Origin: Flavobacterium praedii
GTDB lineage: Bacteria > Bacteroidota > Bacteroidia > Flavobacteriales > Flavobacteriaceae
Length of the DNA: 64,000 nt
Assembly: GCF_026810365.1 (NCBI RefSeq)
Contig: NZ_CP113948.1
Location: 1,885,001-1,949,000, forward strand
Direction: 5' to 3'
Of the stretch, positions 33,292-43,858 are shown piece by piece. The notes below the pieces were generated by a model, which saw only the letters and a list, made by a program, of their open reading frames with translations, was not told the origin of the DNA and searched no databases. The position numbers and the translations under genes were made by a program. Position 1 is the stretch's first letter. The number at the start of each line of letters is the position of its first letter.

Positions 33292-33828
33292 TTAAACAAA
33301 ATCCGATTTTAAAATCGAGTACAAATTCAAATCAATAAAGGTATCATACAGCAATTCACCTTGTCGAATCACTCCTTCTTTGGTAAAGTTTAATTTTTCG
33401 GGAATGGTTTTACTTTTGAAATTTTCGGTTCCGCATTTAATTTCGATTCTATTTAATTGCAATTCCGAAAAACAAAAATCAATAATCGCCTTGCAGGATT
33501 TGGTCACACTACCTTTTCCTTGAAATCCTTCAATAATCCAATATCCAATTTCTCCAATTTTGTTTTGACCGTCTATTTTATACACGCCTATTCGGCCAAT
33601 TACAATTGAATTTTCAACAATTACAAAAGCATATTCGTTTCCGTCTTTATTTCTTTGCATCGTTCCATTTACAAAATTTTGAGCAAATTCAACAGTTTGC
33701 ATTCGGTCAACGAAAGGCAACCAAGGACGCAAATGAGTTCTGTTAGCGTCAACCATTTCAAAAATGGGTTGTGCATGATTTTCGTTAATCAATTCAAGTT
33801 TTAAGGTATTATCGATGATAATTGTCAT
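33292..33828 (-). CDS. GNAT N-acetyltransferase, RimJ/RimL-like
   Basis: A 178-residue acetyltransferase. It has LELINENHAQPIFEMVDANR and RTHLRPWLPFVDRMQT near the N-terminus, the beta4-beta5 strand KIGEIGYWIIEGFQGKGSVT (acetyl-CoA loop QGKGS), and LNRIEIKCGTENFKSKTIPE at the C-terminus. The closest well-known group acetylates N-termini of ribosomal proteins (RimL), but related enzymes act on antibiotics or small molecules. In place of the usual SxxVxEKLGF the sequence reads SKTIPEKLNF. Single gene. Confidence 0.87.
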   Translation of the reverse strand: MTIIIDNTLKLELINENHAQPIFEMVDANRTHLRPWLPFVDRMQTVEFAQNFVNGTMQRNKDGNEYAFVIVENSIVIGRIGVYKIDGQNKIGEIGYWIIEGFQGKGSVTKSCKAIIDFCFSELQLNRIEIKCGTENFKSKTIPEKLNFTKEGVIRQGELLYDTFIDLNLYSILKSDFV

Positions 33829-33925
33829 TTTACAATATTTTAAAATTATTAAAATATAAATATTTTATATTGGAATAAACAAATTTAGAAAAAGTAATAA
33901 ATTTCAAATAAATTCTCACTAATCG

Positions 33926-33965
33926 TCAAACCCAGATTCTGTATTAAAAATTTTCCGCATCTGAA
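33926..33965. repeat. Family C remnant
   Basis: CCAGATTCTGTATTA and CGCATCTGAATCCAG face each other 9 bp apart, carrying the GATTC end motif of the family C elements at 34885-35047 and 38543-38711. Probably an internally deleted copy. Confidence 0.35.
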
Positions 33966-33984
33966 TCCAGACACCTTAAAAAAA

Positions 33985-34188
33985 TTACTCAATATATTCC
34001 AATATATCTCCCGGCTGACAATTTAATGCTTTACAAATTGCCTCAAGAGTACTAAAACGAATGGCTTTTGCTTTTCCAGTTTTTAAAATGGAAAGATTAG
34101 ACAGAGTCACCTCCACTTTTTCGGAAAGTTCGTTTAGTGAAATTTTACGTTTGGCCATCATAACATCTAAATTAACTACTATTGCCAT
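33985..34188 (-). CDS. XRE/YozG-type helix-turn-helix regulator
   Basis: A 67-residue protein that is essentially one Cro/C1-type HTH domain: MMAKRKISLNELSEKVEVTL (helices 1-2), LSNLSILKTGKAKAIRFSTL (recognition helix) and a C-terminal CKALNCQPGDILEYIE. This is the YozG-like subgroup. It is 3 bp downstream of the DUF2975 gene on the same strand. A DUF2975 membrane protein with a small HTH is a common pair, in which the regulator controls its own operon. A perfect palindrome near the promoter (34786-34814) is the likely operator. Confidence 0.9.
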   Translation of the reverse strand: MAIVVNLDVMMAKRKISLNELSEKVEVTLSNLSILKTGKAKAIRFSTLEAICKALNCQPGDILEYIE

Positions 34189-34191
34189 AAC

Positions 34192-34746
34192 TTAAATGGT
34201 TAATTCGTTTTCAGCTTGTATTTCTGCTCCTCTTTTAAAGACTTGTGCAATAACCAAAAGTATGATCCCCATAAACAACCAAACGTCTGCGCCTCCTAAT
34301 CGTAAACTCTGAATATCAGGCATTGTTATCCCTTTTGCAATTAACCATTTTGTATATTCAACTCCCCAGTTAGAAAACAAACCAATTCCTAATGCCAAAT
34401 AAGACATATTAGAAATAAAATGCTGTATTTCGGTACTAAATGGTTGAGTTACATTTATTTTTTTGTTGTTCAGGATTTTCACAATTAAATAAAAAAGAAA
34501 GGCTTGCATGATTGCAACGATACTCATTAGTGAAATTTCAGTAATAAAAAAGCCTTTATCAAAATCATATAAGCTTGACAAATCAACATGTTGCCAAAAG
34601 TTTTTTGCAGCAATAGAGTTGATAAATAATGCAAAAAAAGCATTGAATAAAACTCCACCAGCGTTTATACAAAGACCTATAAAAATAATCCATGAAAGCA
34701 CATGCAGCACTTTCAACATCTGTTTTGTTGTGATTTTAATTTCCAT
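34192..34746 (-). CDS. DUF2975 four-helix membrane protein
   Basis: A 184-residue protein with four predicted membrane helices (about 15-40, 65-85, 105-130, 150-172), typical of DUF2975. The last helix is followed by a short polar tail. It is the first gene of the operon with the HTH regulator. In such pairs the membrane protein is thought to modulate the regulator or sense membrane state, but no direct function is established. The promoter is at 34776-34783. Confidence 0.87.
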   Translation of the reverse strand: MEIKITTKQMLKVLHVLSWIIFIGLCINAGGVLFNAFFALFINSIAAKNFWQHVDLSSLYDFDKGFFITEISLMSIVAIMQAFLFYLIVKILNNKKINVTQPFSTEIQHFISNMSYLALGIGLFSNWGVEYTKWLIAKGITMPDIQSLRLGGADVWLFMGIILLVIAQVFKRGAEIQAENELTI

Positions 34747-34775
34747 AATTACTTTTTATGTTTAAAATTATAGAA

Positions 34776-34783
34776 CAAAAATA
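34776..34783 (-). promoter_or_regulatory. -7 box (TATTTTTG) of the DUF2975-HTH operon
   Basis: Minus-strand TATTTTTG matches TAnnTTTG, 29 nt before the ATG at 34746. The palindrome at 34786-34814 begins 3 bp upstream of it. Confidence 0.65.
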
Positions 34784-34785
34784 AC

Positions 34786-34814
34786 ATATATTTATTGATA
34801 AACAATAAATATAT
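34786..34814. promoter_or_regulatory. Candidate operator: perfect 12-bp palindrome
   Basis: ATATATTTATTG (34786-34797), 5-bp spacer, CAATAAATATAT (34803-34814): perfectly symmetric. It covers the -33 to -10 interval of the DUF2975-HTH promoter, so a bound dimer would block RNA polymerase. Autoregulation by the HTH protein is inferred. Confidence 0.6.
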
Positions 34815-34884
34815 AATGATAAAAAACAAAAATGTTTTATTTTTTTTTTAAATATGCTCATTTATTATTTAAGTCTTAAGCCAT

Positions 34885-35047
34885 GATTCCGCATTAGAAA
34901 TCTACTGTATCTTAATTCTTCTCCAAAACAAAGCACTTAATCCTGTTTTAAAATTCGATAGAAAAAAGTCTCCTTTCATCAAATTAGTTCGTAAGCATTT
35001 GCTTTTATTGAAATATCCAACTACAGTACGAAGTCTAATACTGAATC
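34885..35047. mobile_element. Family C MITE-like element, copy 1
   Basis: The ends 34885-34909 and 35022-35047 are imperfect inverted repeats (about 20 of 26 positions), sharing GATTC-x-G-x-ATTAGA...ACTGTA. The interior is AT-rich without an ORF. The end motif recurs at 38543-38711 and 33926-33965. Confidence 0.45.
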
Positions 35048-35095
35048 TGGATTAAAAGTAGAATAGTACTTTTTACATTTAATTCCACTAAAGCC

Positions 35096-35235
35096 TAGCC
35101 CAGATGGTAATGAAAAGCCCGGAGTGCAAAAAGCTAATTTTTCTTGTCCTAAAAGAGCGACCAAAGGAAGCTCCTTTTAGGGCTTAGAAAAATAGTTTTT
35201 TAAGCGAGGACTTGAAATGAACAGCTGGATTAGCT
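35096..35235 (-). repeat. Family B structured element, copy 3
   Basis: Plus-strand ends TAGCCCAGATGG and GAACAGCTGGATTAGCTA. The interior contains CCTAAAAGAGC / GCTCCTTTTAGG, a perfect stem apart from its offset loop. In the sense of the DUF4249 gene it follows directly; its last bases overlap that gene's TAG stop codon (34 positions fewer spacing than copies 2 and 4). Confidence 0.7.
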
Positions 35236-36070
35236 ACTGAATGGTATAACTTTTAGAGTCAATTTCGGAAAGATGAAAATAGCCAAATGGGTAATCATCG
35301 GGATTGGTTTTATTGATTATATTTCCACGCAATGTGGCTGGGGGAGTTGAAAAAGGATTACCGCCCTCTGAACCTGCAATATTGATTAATTTAGACATGT
35401 AATTGCTGTATTTTTCAGTGATTCCTTCTACACTATAGGCTAATACATCGCCTTTTTTGAGTTTGTCATCTTGATAAATGGCAAACATTAGATTTCCTTG
35501 AGTAAATTCATCAGTAAGTACACCATATTCAGGATGAACGAGGTTGCTGTTTTTTAATCCTACGAGATAAAAATTATTTTCAGTTGGATTGTCTTGAAAA
35601 TAATATTTGATTTCATAAATGTCTTTCCCGCCAAAACCTGGTTTTATGGTTTGTTCTGTTTTTTCTATTATTGGAGTAGACATGAATTTGGACGAAGAGG
35701 TGTAATTTTGTCCTTTATAGGCTACACTAAGTTCATATACATCATCGATAATTGGGTTGAAATTGGTGCAAATGTATTCTCCTGTTTGCCCGTCTTCAAT
35801 AAATTGATAGGTAACTGGAGTACTCAAGGTTGTATTAGTGACAGTAACTATAGCTCCTGTTGCTACTGGGATTGTATTGGAATAAAAATCTGTAGAATTT
35901 GTTAATTTAATTTTTTGAAGACTTCCTGTGGTTCCCTTTTGCCATTGTATAGAGGCATCGATCACTAATTTTGGAGTACCTGTTTCTAAATTGACATTGA
36001 CAACATCTTCACAACTTATTAGGGATATTGATGTGATTAGTATAGCTATGTAAAGTTTTATCTTTTTCAT
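35234..36070 (-). CDS. DUF4249 lipoprotein (TonB-receptor partner)
   Basis: A 278-residue lipoprotein: signal peptide with lipobox Cys at about residue 20 (TSISLISCEDV), then the family start NVNLETGTPKLVIDASIQW. A beta-rich body follows (ANVTNTTLS-type strands; GQTGEYICTNFNPIIDDVYE). DUF4249 proteins are encoded next to TonB-dependent receptors in Bacteroidota and are presumed outer-membrane surface or lid lipoproteins for the receptor. It is 3 bp downstream of the receptor gene. The stop codon overlaps the end of a family B repeat. Confidence 0.85.
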   Translation of the reverse strand: MKKIKLYIAILITSISLISCEDVVNVNLETGTPKLVIDASIQWQKGTTGSLQKIKLTNSTDFYSNTIPVATGAIVTVTNTTLSTPVTYQFIEDGQTGEYICTNFNPIIDDVYELSVAYKGQNYTSSSKFMSTPIIEKTEQTIKPGFGGKDIYEIKYYFQDNPTENNFYLVGLKNSNLVHPEYGVLTDEFTQGNLMFAIYQDDKLKKGDVLAYSVEGITEKYSNYMSKLINIAGSEGGNPFSTPPATLRGNIINKTNPDDYPFGYFHLSEIDSKSYTIQ

Positions 36071-36073
36071 TTT

Positions 36074-38452
36074 TTAAAATTTAAAATTATAAGAAACAGA
36101 TGGGACAATTCCAAAAATGGATAGTTTGACAGCTTCGTTTACACCTGTTTCTGCATTTTCTCTAAAACTGATAGAAGCAGCATTTTTTTGATTGTAAATG
36201 TTGTAAATACTAAAAACCCATTCGCTTTGCCAGCCTTTCTTTTTGTATGGTTTTGGGATGTAAGTAGCTGAAACATCCAAATGGTGGTATAAAGGAAGGC
36301 TATTTTTGTTGCGTTCCCCATAATCGGGTACTACAAGGTCTTTGTATTCATATTGCATATTTGGATATGTCACGGGTTGTCCGCTTTGTAAAGTGAAGTT
36401 TCCTCCAAAATTCCATTTTTCATTTAAAGTGTAATTGGCTGTAACGGCTATATTATGCAATTTGTCATAGGCAGAACGATACCATTGGCCGTTATTGATT
36501 CCTATTTCGTCAGGGGTTCTTCCCGGTGTTCTTTGTTGGGATTTTGATAAAGTATAAGCAATCCAACCATTAAATTTTCCTGTGTTTTTTCGAAGTAATA
36601 TTTCTAAGCCATACGAGCGCATTTCGCCATTAAGAATTACTTGTTCAATGGCTTCGTTAGCGATTAAATTGGCGCCATCTATGTAATCCATTCTATTTTT
36701 AATTTTTTTGTAGAAACTTTCTACTTCTAAGGTGTATTTGTTGGCCGAAAAATTATTGAAATACCCAATCGCTACTTGATCTGCAATTTGCGGTTTGATG
36801 TAAGAATCACTTGGCGTCCAAACATCAAGCGGAGTCGGAGAGGCCGTGTTAGAGACCAATTGAAGGTATTGCACCATGCGATTGTAACTTGCTTTTACGG
36901 ATTGGTTTTCGTTTAACTCATAAGCTGCTGAAAATCGAGGTTCAAGATTGTCAAAACTGGCAATGGTTTTGTTTTTGTTGTAATAAGTAGTTCCAATGGG
37001 TTTTGCTTTTTCGTAAATTTTTAAATCAGAATCATAGAATACAGGCTGATTGTTTTGATATACATTAACGGTTGAATTTCCCAATCGGTTAAACATACTA
37101 TACCGAAGACCATAGTTTATGGCTAATTTATCGGTTAGAATTTGTTCGGCTTCAAAATAGATCGCATTTTCAAAAGCATATTTTCGGTCTAATTGTTTGT
37201 ATTTAATATTAGAACTTGAATTGATAGGATCTATAGTTCCAGGGTTAAAGTCGTAATAAATAGAGTTAAACCCGTAGTTTAGTTTTAGCTTATTGGATAA
37301 ATAATGCTTGAAATCATATTTTAAATTATAATTTTTAATACCAGAATCCCAATTAAATCCAATGAAATCAAGTGTTAATCCATAATAATAATCGCTATAG
37401 ATTACGGATAAATTTGAAAATAATTTGTCACTAAAAAGATGGTTCCATCTCAAATTCAGTGTTGTATTGCCGTAAGTATTAGAAAAGCTTTTGTTTAATG
37501 AAAATATATCACGACCAAAATATCCAGAAAGAAATAAATTATTATTGGTATCGAGTTTGTAATTCAACTTTGTATTAAGATCATAAAAGTAAGCGGAATT
37601 CTTATTGTCAGTTAGTTTTAAAAACAGATGGGCATAAGATGCGCGACCTCCAATTAAGAACGAGCCTTTGTCTTTTACAATAGGGCCCTCGGCAAGAATT
37701 CTACTTGAAATCAAGCCAATTCCCCCATTCATGTGAAAGTCTTTGCTATTTCCATCTTTTTGATAAATATCCAAAACCGAAGAAGCACGACCTCCAAATT
37801 TGGAAGGTATTCCGCCTTTGTATAATTTTAAATCTTTAATGGCATCGGGATTAAATACAGAGAAAAAACCAAAAACGTGTGAAGAATTGAAAATAGTAGC
37901 TTCGTCAAGAAGAATTAAATTTTGATCCGCACCTCCACCTCGGACATTAAAACCAGATTGCCCTTCACCAGCATTTGTAACTCCCGGAAGAAACAAAATG
38001 GACTTTATTACATCAACTTCACCTAATACAACTGGCATTTTTTTGATAGTCGAAATTGATAGTTTATTGACGCTCATCTCTGGTTTTCGAATGTTAGCAG
38101 TGGTTTTTTCGGTAGTAATTACAACTTCTTTAAGTTCTTGACCAGATTCACTTAACGAATAATTTTTTTTGATGTTTTGTGTCAAAGAAATTTTTTCTGA
38201 AATACTGGTAAAACCGACATAGCTTATGACAATTTCGTAATCTCCCTTGGGTAAAGTAAGGGAATAAAAACCATATTCATTGGTAATCGCATACGACTTT
38301 GTTCCGTTTGCAATGATGTTTACACCAATCAACGTTTCATTGTTGTTTGTGTCTGAAATAGTTCCACTGATAGTGTATTTCTCTTGTGAAAAGGAATAAA
38401 AATGAAAAGTTATAAAAAGAAGGAATACGAATATTTTTTTTATTGAAATCAT
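36074..38452 (-). CDS. TonB-dependent receptor with carboxypeptidase-regulatory N-terminal domain
   Basis: A 792-residue outer-membrane transporter. Signal peptide (ISIKKIFVFLLFITFHFYSF), carboxypeptidase-regulatory domain (about 25-105; ISGTISDTNNNETLIGVNII), plug domain (about 125-240; GQSGFNVRGGGADQNLILLD), then a 22-strand barrel ending in a terminal Phe (VSYNFKF). It imports a ligand powered by TonB-ExbBD. A partner DUF4249 gene follows after 3 bp. There is no SusD, so a glycan is less likely than a peptide, metal complex or other ligand. The start was moved 19 codons in from the longest ORF to the first Met of the signal peptide (38452). Confidence 0.9.
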   Translation of the reverse strand: MISIKKIFVFLLFITFHFYSFSQEKYTISGTISDTNNNETLIGVNIIANGTKSYAITNEYGFYSLTLPKGDYEIVISYVGFTSISEKISLTQNIKKNYSLSESGQELKEVVITTEKTTANIRKPEMSVNKLSISTIKKMPVVLGEVDVIKSILFLPGVTNAGEGQSGFNVRGGGADQNLILLDEATIFNSSHVFGFFSVFNPDAIKDLKLYKGGIPSKFGGRASSVLDIYQKDGNSKDFHMNGGIGLISSRILAEGPIVKDKGSFLIGGRASYAHLFLKLTDNKNSAYFYDLNTKLNYKLDTNNNLFLSGYFGRDIFSLNKSFSNTYGNTTLNLRWNHLFSDKLFSNLSVIYSDYYYGLTLDFIGFNWDSGIKNYNLKYDFKHYLSNKLKLNYGFNSIYYDFNPGTIDPINSSSNIKYKQLDRKYAFENAIYFEAEQILTDKLAINYGLRYSMFNRLGNSTVNVYQNNQPVFYDSDLKIYEKAKPIGTTYYNKNKTIASFDNLEPRFSAAYELNENQSVKASYNRMVQYLQLVSNTASPTPLDVWTPSDSYIKPQIADQVAIGYFNNFSANKYTLEVESFYKKIKNRMDYIDGANLIANEAIEQVILNGEMRSYGLEILLRKNTGKFNGWIAYTLSKSQQRTPGRTPDEIGINNGQWYRSAYDKLHNIAVTANYTLNEKWNFGGNFTLQSGQPVTYPNMQYEYKDLVVPDYGERNKNSLPLYHHLDVSATYIPKPYKKKGWQSEWVFSIYNIYNQKNAASISFRENAETGVNEAVKLSIFGIVPSVSYNFKF

Positions 38453-38482
38453 TGATTGGATTTTGAGGTACAAAATAAATGA

Positions 38483-38496
38483 ATTAACATTTGTTA
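38483..38496. promoter_or_regulatory. Candidate operator upstream of the TonB receptor
   Basis: TTAACA-TT-TGTTAA is a perfect 6-bp inverted repeat 31 bp upstream of the receptor start. A second TTAA-rich motif (GTTA-ATC-TAAC) follows at about 38512-38522. Regulator unknown. Confidence 0.4.
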
Positions 38497-38542
38497 AGTA
38501 GAAAAACAAGTGTTAATCTAACGTTAAGATGCAAATTTTTGA

Positions 38543-38711
38543 TTGAACACGGATTCAGCATTAGACATTATTACGCAGAGTCACACGAAGAATTCGCGAA
38601 GAATCACAAAGTTTTTTAAGCCATTCAAAGAATTCGATTTCCCTTTGCGTGTCTTTGCGAATCCTTTGCGCATCTTTGTGAAATTTTTCCTATTGCGGAA
38701 TCTCGGTTGAA
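38543..38711. mobile_element. Family C MITE-like element, copy 2
   Basis: The ends 38543-38563 and 38691-38711 are imperfect inverted repeats (16 of 21), carrying TTGAACACGGATTCAGCATT and its counterpart. The interior has nested CTTTGCG / CGCGAAG repeats forming a large hairpin. It lies in the gap between the TonB receptor and isocitrate dehydrogenase genes. Confidence 0.45.
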
Positions 38712-38836
38712 CTTACGTTGTAATTCATTTTAAATGGGATCTGATTTTTATCTTCTATTCCAAATAATAGTATATGGAATTATGTTTAAAAGTGTTAGTC
38801 AATAATAGTAGTAAAAAGTTACATTTTGAAGAAAGT

Positions 38837-38869
38837 AAAAAAAAAGACAACCGTTTCTGGTTGTCTTTT
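38837..38869 (-). terminator. Terminator of isocitrate dehydrogenase
   Basis: AAAAGACAACC-gtttct-GGTTGTCTTTT preceded by a long A run (T run on the minus strand), 31 bp after the stop. Confidence 0.85.
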
Positions 38870-38899
38870 AAATATATAAAATAGAATAAACGAATTGAA

Positions 38900-41140
<2,241 letters not shown>

Positions 41141-41198
41141 CTAAATCACAATTTATAAACGGTATTTTGCCCAATTACAACGATTGAGTTAAGGCGGG

Positions 41199-41206
41199 CA
41201 AAGATA
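41199..41206 (-). promoter_or_regulatory. -7 box (TATCTTTG) of isocitrate dehydrogenase
   Basis: Minus-strand TATCTTTG matches TAnnTTTG. The leader is about 70 nt. Confidence 0.6.
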
Positions 41207-41352
41207 TGAAAACAAGTTGTAATAGAGATTGAAATTGTCTATAAAAAAATAATTATACAAAGGTATTCTGTGATATTTTTAAATATTTAGAATTTGATAT
41301 TTTTAACGCCTTTTAATTTCTAAATTCTAAATTCTGAGGGGGTATAATTGTC

Positions 41353-41396
41353 AAAAAAAAGTCCCAATTTCGATTTTCATCGTATTGGGACTTTTT
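41353..41396 (-). terminator. Terminator of rplS
   Basis: AAAGTCCCAAT pairs with ATTGGGACTTT around an inner CGAT/ATCG stem; T-rich on both sides, 23 bp after the rplS stop. Confidence 0.85.
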
Positions 41397-41418
41397 GTAA
41401 TAAAGAAAATAATATAGA

Positions 41419-41769
41419 TTATCTTCTTTTATCTCTAATTTTAGCTTTTTTACCAGTAAGTTCTCTGAAGTAGAAAATTCTAGCTCTACGTACAGCACCT
41501 TTCTTGTTGATTTCAATTTTTTGCAAAGCTGGCAAGTTAACTGGGAAGATACGCTCTACTCCAACTGCTCCTGACATTTTACGAATTGTAAAAGTTTCTG
41601 TGTTTGCAGAACCTCTTCTTTGAATAACAACACCTTTAAAAAACTGTGTTCTTGTTTTTTCACCCTCTTTAATTTCGTAGTAAACTGTGATAGTGTCTCC
41701 AGCTCCAAATACAGGGAATTCTTTTCTTGTTACGAATTCGTCTTGAACGAATTTCATTAAATCTGCCAT
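41419..41769 (-). CDS. rplS: 50S ribosomal protein L19
   Basis: A 116-residue L19. FPVFGAGDTITVYYEIKEG, FKGVVIQRRGSANTETFTIR, VGVERIFPVNLPALQKIEI and a basic C-terminus (REL-TGKKAKIRDKRR) cover the family from end to end. It sits at the 30S-50S interface of the ribosome. It is downstream of trmD on the same strand (172 bp), a widely kept neighbourhood, but has its own promoter and terminator here. Confidence 0.97.
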   Translation of the reverse strand: MADLMKFVQDEFVTRKEFPVFGAGDTITVYYEIKEGEKTRTQFFKGVVIQRRGSANTETFTIRKMSGAVGVERIFPVNLPALQKIEINKKGAVRRARIFYFRELTGKKAKIRDKRR

Positions 41770-41842
41770 GATGTTTTTTTATTATGGTTTTTATCAAATC
41801 AACATTCGCGGACTTCGCCAGAGGTTAATCTAAATTTGGGTG

Positions 41843-41850
41843 CAAATGTA
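41843..41850 (-). promoter_or_regulatory. -7 box (TACATTTG) of rplS
   Basis: Minus-strand TACATTTG matches TAnnTTTG. Transcription from here gives a leader of about 65 nt before the ATG at 41769; the leader could carry an autoregulatory site, but I see no strong structure. Confidence 0.6.
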
Positions 41851-41941
41851 GAAAAAAATGTTTAAAGTTTAAAGTTTAATGGTTTAAAGTTTAAAAAAAA
41901 ATCAGGCTAGTTTTTTATTCCCCCTTCGGGGGTCAGGGGGC

Positions 41942-42619
41942 TTATTCCTCAAGCAAATCCGGTCTCCTATTCTTCGTATGTTCGTAAGCGGTATCTTCTC
42001 TCCATTTGTCAATTTTGGCAAAATGGCCGCTCAATAAAACATCGGGAACTTTCCAGCCTTTGTAATCGGCAGGTCTAGTATATATTGGACCCGAAAGTAA
42101 TCCGTCTTGAAAACTATCTGTCAATGCAGAGGTCTCGTCACTCAAAACACCTGGAATCAATCGAATTAAAGCGTCGGATAAAACCAAAGCGCCCAATTCT
42201 CCTCCAGACAAAACATAGTCGCCTATTGAAATTTCCTTGGTGATAAAATGATCACGTACCCTTTGATCCACTCCTTTATAATGTCCGCACAATATGATAA
42301 TGTTTTCATACATTGACATGGTATTGGCCATTTTTTGGTTTAATGTTTCCCCATCAGGAGACATATAAATGATTTCGTCGTAGGTTCTTTCACTTTTAAG
42401 GTGAGTGATGCAAGCATCTATGGGCTGAACAGTCATTACCATTCCAGCACCTCCGCCAAAAGGATAATCATCCACACTTTTTTGTTTGTTGGTTGTATAA
42501 TCTCTTAAATTATGAAAATGAACTTCAACAATTCCTTTGTCTATAGCGCGTTTCATAATCGAAGCTTCAAAAGGACTTCTTAATAACTCAGGTAATACAG
42601 TAATGATATCAATTCTCAT
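41942..42619 (-). CDS. trmD: tRNA (guanine-N1-)-methyltransferase
   Basis: A 225-residue SPOUT enzyme that methylates N1 of G37 in tRNAs, preventing frameshifts. Conserved blocks: [13 protein letters not shown] (55-67 region), [13 protein letters not shown], the knot motif [19 protein letters not shown], and [20 protein letters not shown]. The C-terminal tail ([10 protein letters not shown]) is normal length. A short palindromic stretch CCCCCTTCGGGGG (41920-41932) lies just after the stop and may end the transcript. Confidence 0.96.
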   Translation of the reverse strand: MRIDIITVLPELLRSPFEASIMKRAIDKGIVEVHFHNLRDYTTNKQKSVDDYPFGGGAGMVMTVQPIDACITHLKSERTYDEIIYMSPDGETLNQKMANTMSMYENIIILCGHYKGVDQRVRDHFITKEISIGDYVLSGGELGALVLSDALIRLIPGVLSDETSALTDSFQDGLLSGPIYTRPADYKGWKVPDVLLSGHFAKIDKWREDTAYEHTKNRRPDLLEE

Positions 42620-42737
42620 GTTGCTTTTTTAAGAATGGCAAAGGTATAAATTTTTTAGCCGAAAGCTACAAGTCCTCAACACACAAAGCTTGGCGAACTT
42701 AGCGCAATTCTTTGCGGGCTTTGCGGTTAGATTGAAG

Positions 42738-43385
42738 CTATCTAAAACTCCAATCTTTGTAACTCATTTCTTTTTGTATTTTTTCTTCTATTTTTTCAGA
42801 TAGTTTATGATTGAAATCAATTCCAGTGATTTGTTCAATGGCATCAATGGTTGTGGCAAAAGTGTAAAGTGGTGCATCCGATTTTTTATTGGGAACTAAA
42901 AATGGAATCATAACCAATCCTTCATTTTGAACCCGAACCACAATTTTAAAAAAATAATCGGGAACGGATACTTCTTCTTCGCCAATAGTAATCAAGTTAT
43001 CATGCAAAATGCTACCTGTTACAATAAAAAGGGCGCTGTATTTATCGGCCCAATACCTTATTTTTTGTTCCAATCTATTCCAGACACCAGCATTGAATGC
43101 TCTATTTTGAGGTGCTACATTCGAAGTTAAAAAGGTTTCTTGGTAGGCTTCTTCAGAGAATTTCATATCTGCTGCCGGAACGAGATGCCCTTTGTCAAAA
43201 CCTGTATCTTTATAGTTTTTCCAATGTGCTGAATCAGTATCGACTAACGGATCTTGTTTGAAATAAGGTCTTTCAAGATGATGTTGTGATTTAGAATTGG
43301 CTGTTAAATAATAGGCAGCCCACTCTGCTTGTTCGTGTTTTTCGGAGTACGACAGGAAAAAATGTTTATGTCTAATAATAGTCAT
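42738..43385 (-). CDS. DNA/RNA non-specific endonuclease (NUC family)
   Basis: A 215-residue nuclease of the Serratia-type beta-beta-alpha-Me family. The catalytic motif is DKGHLVPAADM (His67 as general base) and the metal-binding block is SNVAPQNRAFNAGVWNRLE. The family usually has DRGH; here Lys replaces Arg. No signal peptide is seen, unlike many secreted members, so it may act inside the cell or leave by another route. Single gene on the minus strand, followed after about 10 bp by a CTTTGCG-rich repeat like that inside family C copy 2. Confidence 0.87.
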   Translation of the reverse strand: MTIIRHKHFFLSYSEKHEQAEWAAYYLTANSKSQHHLERPYFKQDPLVDTDSAHWKNYKDTGFDKGHLVPAADMKFSEEAYQETFLTSNVAPQNRAFNAGVWNRLEQKIRYWADKYSALFIVTGSILHDNLITIGEEEVSVPDYFFKIVVRVQNEGLVMIPFLVPNKKSDAPLYTFATTIDAIEQITGIDFNHKLSEKIEEKIQKEMSYKDWSFR

Positions 43386-43414
43386 CGACTAACTTGTTTT
43401 TAAAGAAATGTAAA

Positions 43415-43858
43415 CTAAACTCCAAACTGTTTTAAGTGGTGATCCACATGTTTCCACATTAATTTGTCCCAATCTTCATAAGTCATTTTGCCCCAAAACG
43501 GATGGTCCATTATTTTGATTGCTTGATGTCCTTGCGCAAATTGACTAAAGCTTTCAATAAATTCCTTTTTGGCAATTTCAAGATCATACTGATTGGTAAA
43601 AACAAACTCTTTGGCAGTAGGGCTGTTTTTTTTGAATTCACTATTAAAAACTTTGCTTTTAAGCGTTTTGCCAAGAAAACGCATCAAGAAATTCACTTTT
43701 ACATCTTGTTTGTCAAAAGCTACATTAATAGCGCTGGTACAATGTTTGCACATTTGGTCGACTGTCATTTTCCCCCATAATGCTTTAGATTCAGTAGTAA
43801 GCGAATTAATTCTGGCAATTATAGCATCATTATCTGATTTGTTAAAAATAGAGCTCAT
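43415..43858 (-). CDS. DUF1569 (DinB-like) protein
   Basis: A 147-residue all-helical protein of the DinB/YfiT-like fold. Metal-ligand-type histidines are present in MCKHCTSAINVAF and WKHVDHHLKQFGV, with the family motif HPFWGKMTYEDWDKLMWKH. Members bind a divalent metal and probably bacillithiol or another thiol-transfer cofactor, though function is not established. It is 29 bp upstream of the endonuclease gene on the same strand and probably co-transcribed with it. Confidence 0.82.
   Translation of the reverse strand: MSSIFNKSDNDAIIARINSLTTESKALWGKMTVDQMCKHCTSAINVAFDKQDVKVNFLMRFLGKTLKSKVFNSEFKKNSPTAKEFVFTNQYDLEIAKKEFIESFSQFAQGHQAIKIMDHPFWGKMTYEDWDKLMWKHVDHHLKQFGV

Noticed and set aside
41313..41516. 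67-codon minus-strand ORF after L19
   Set aside because: It overlaps the rplS 3' end out of frame and crosses its terminator.
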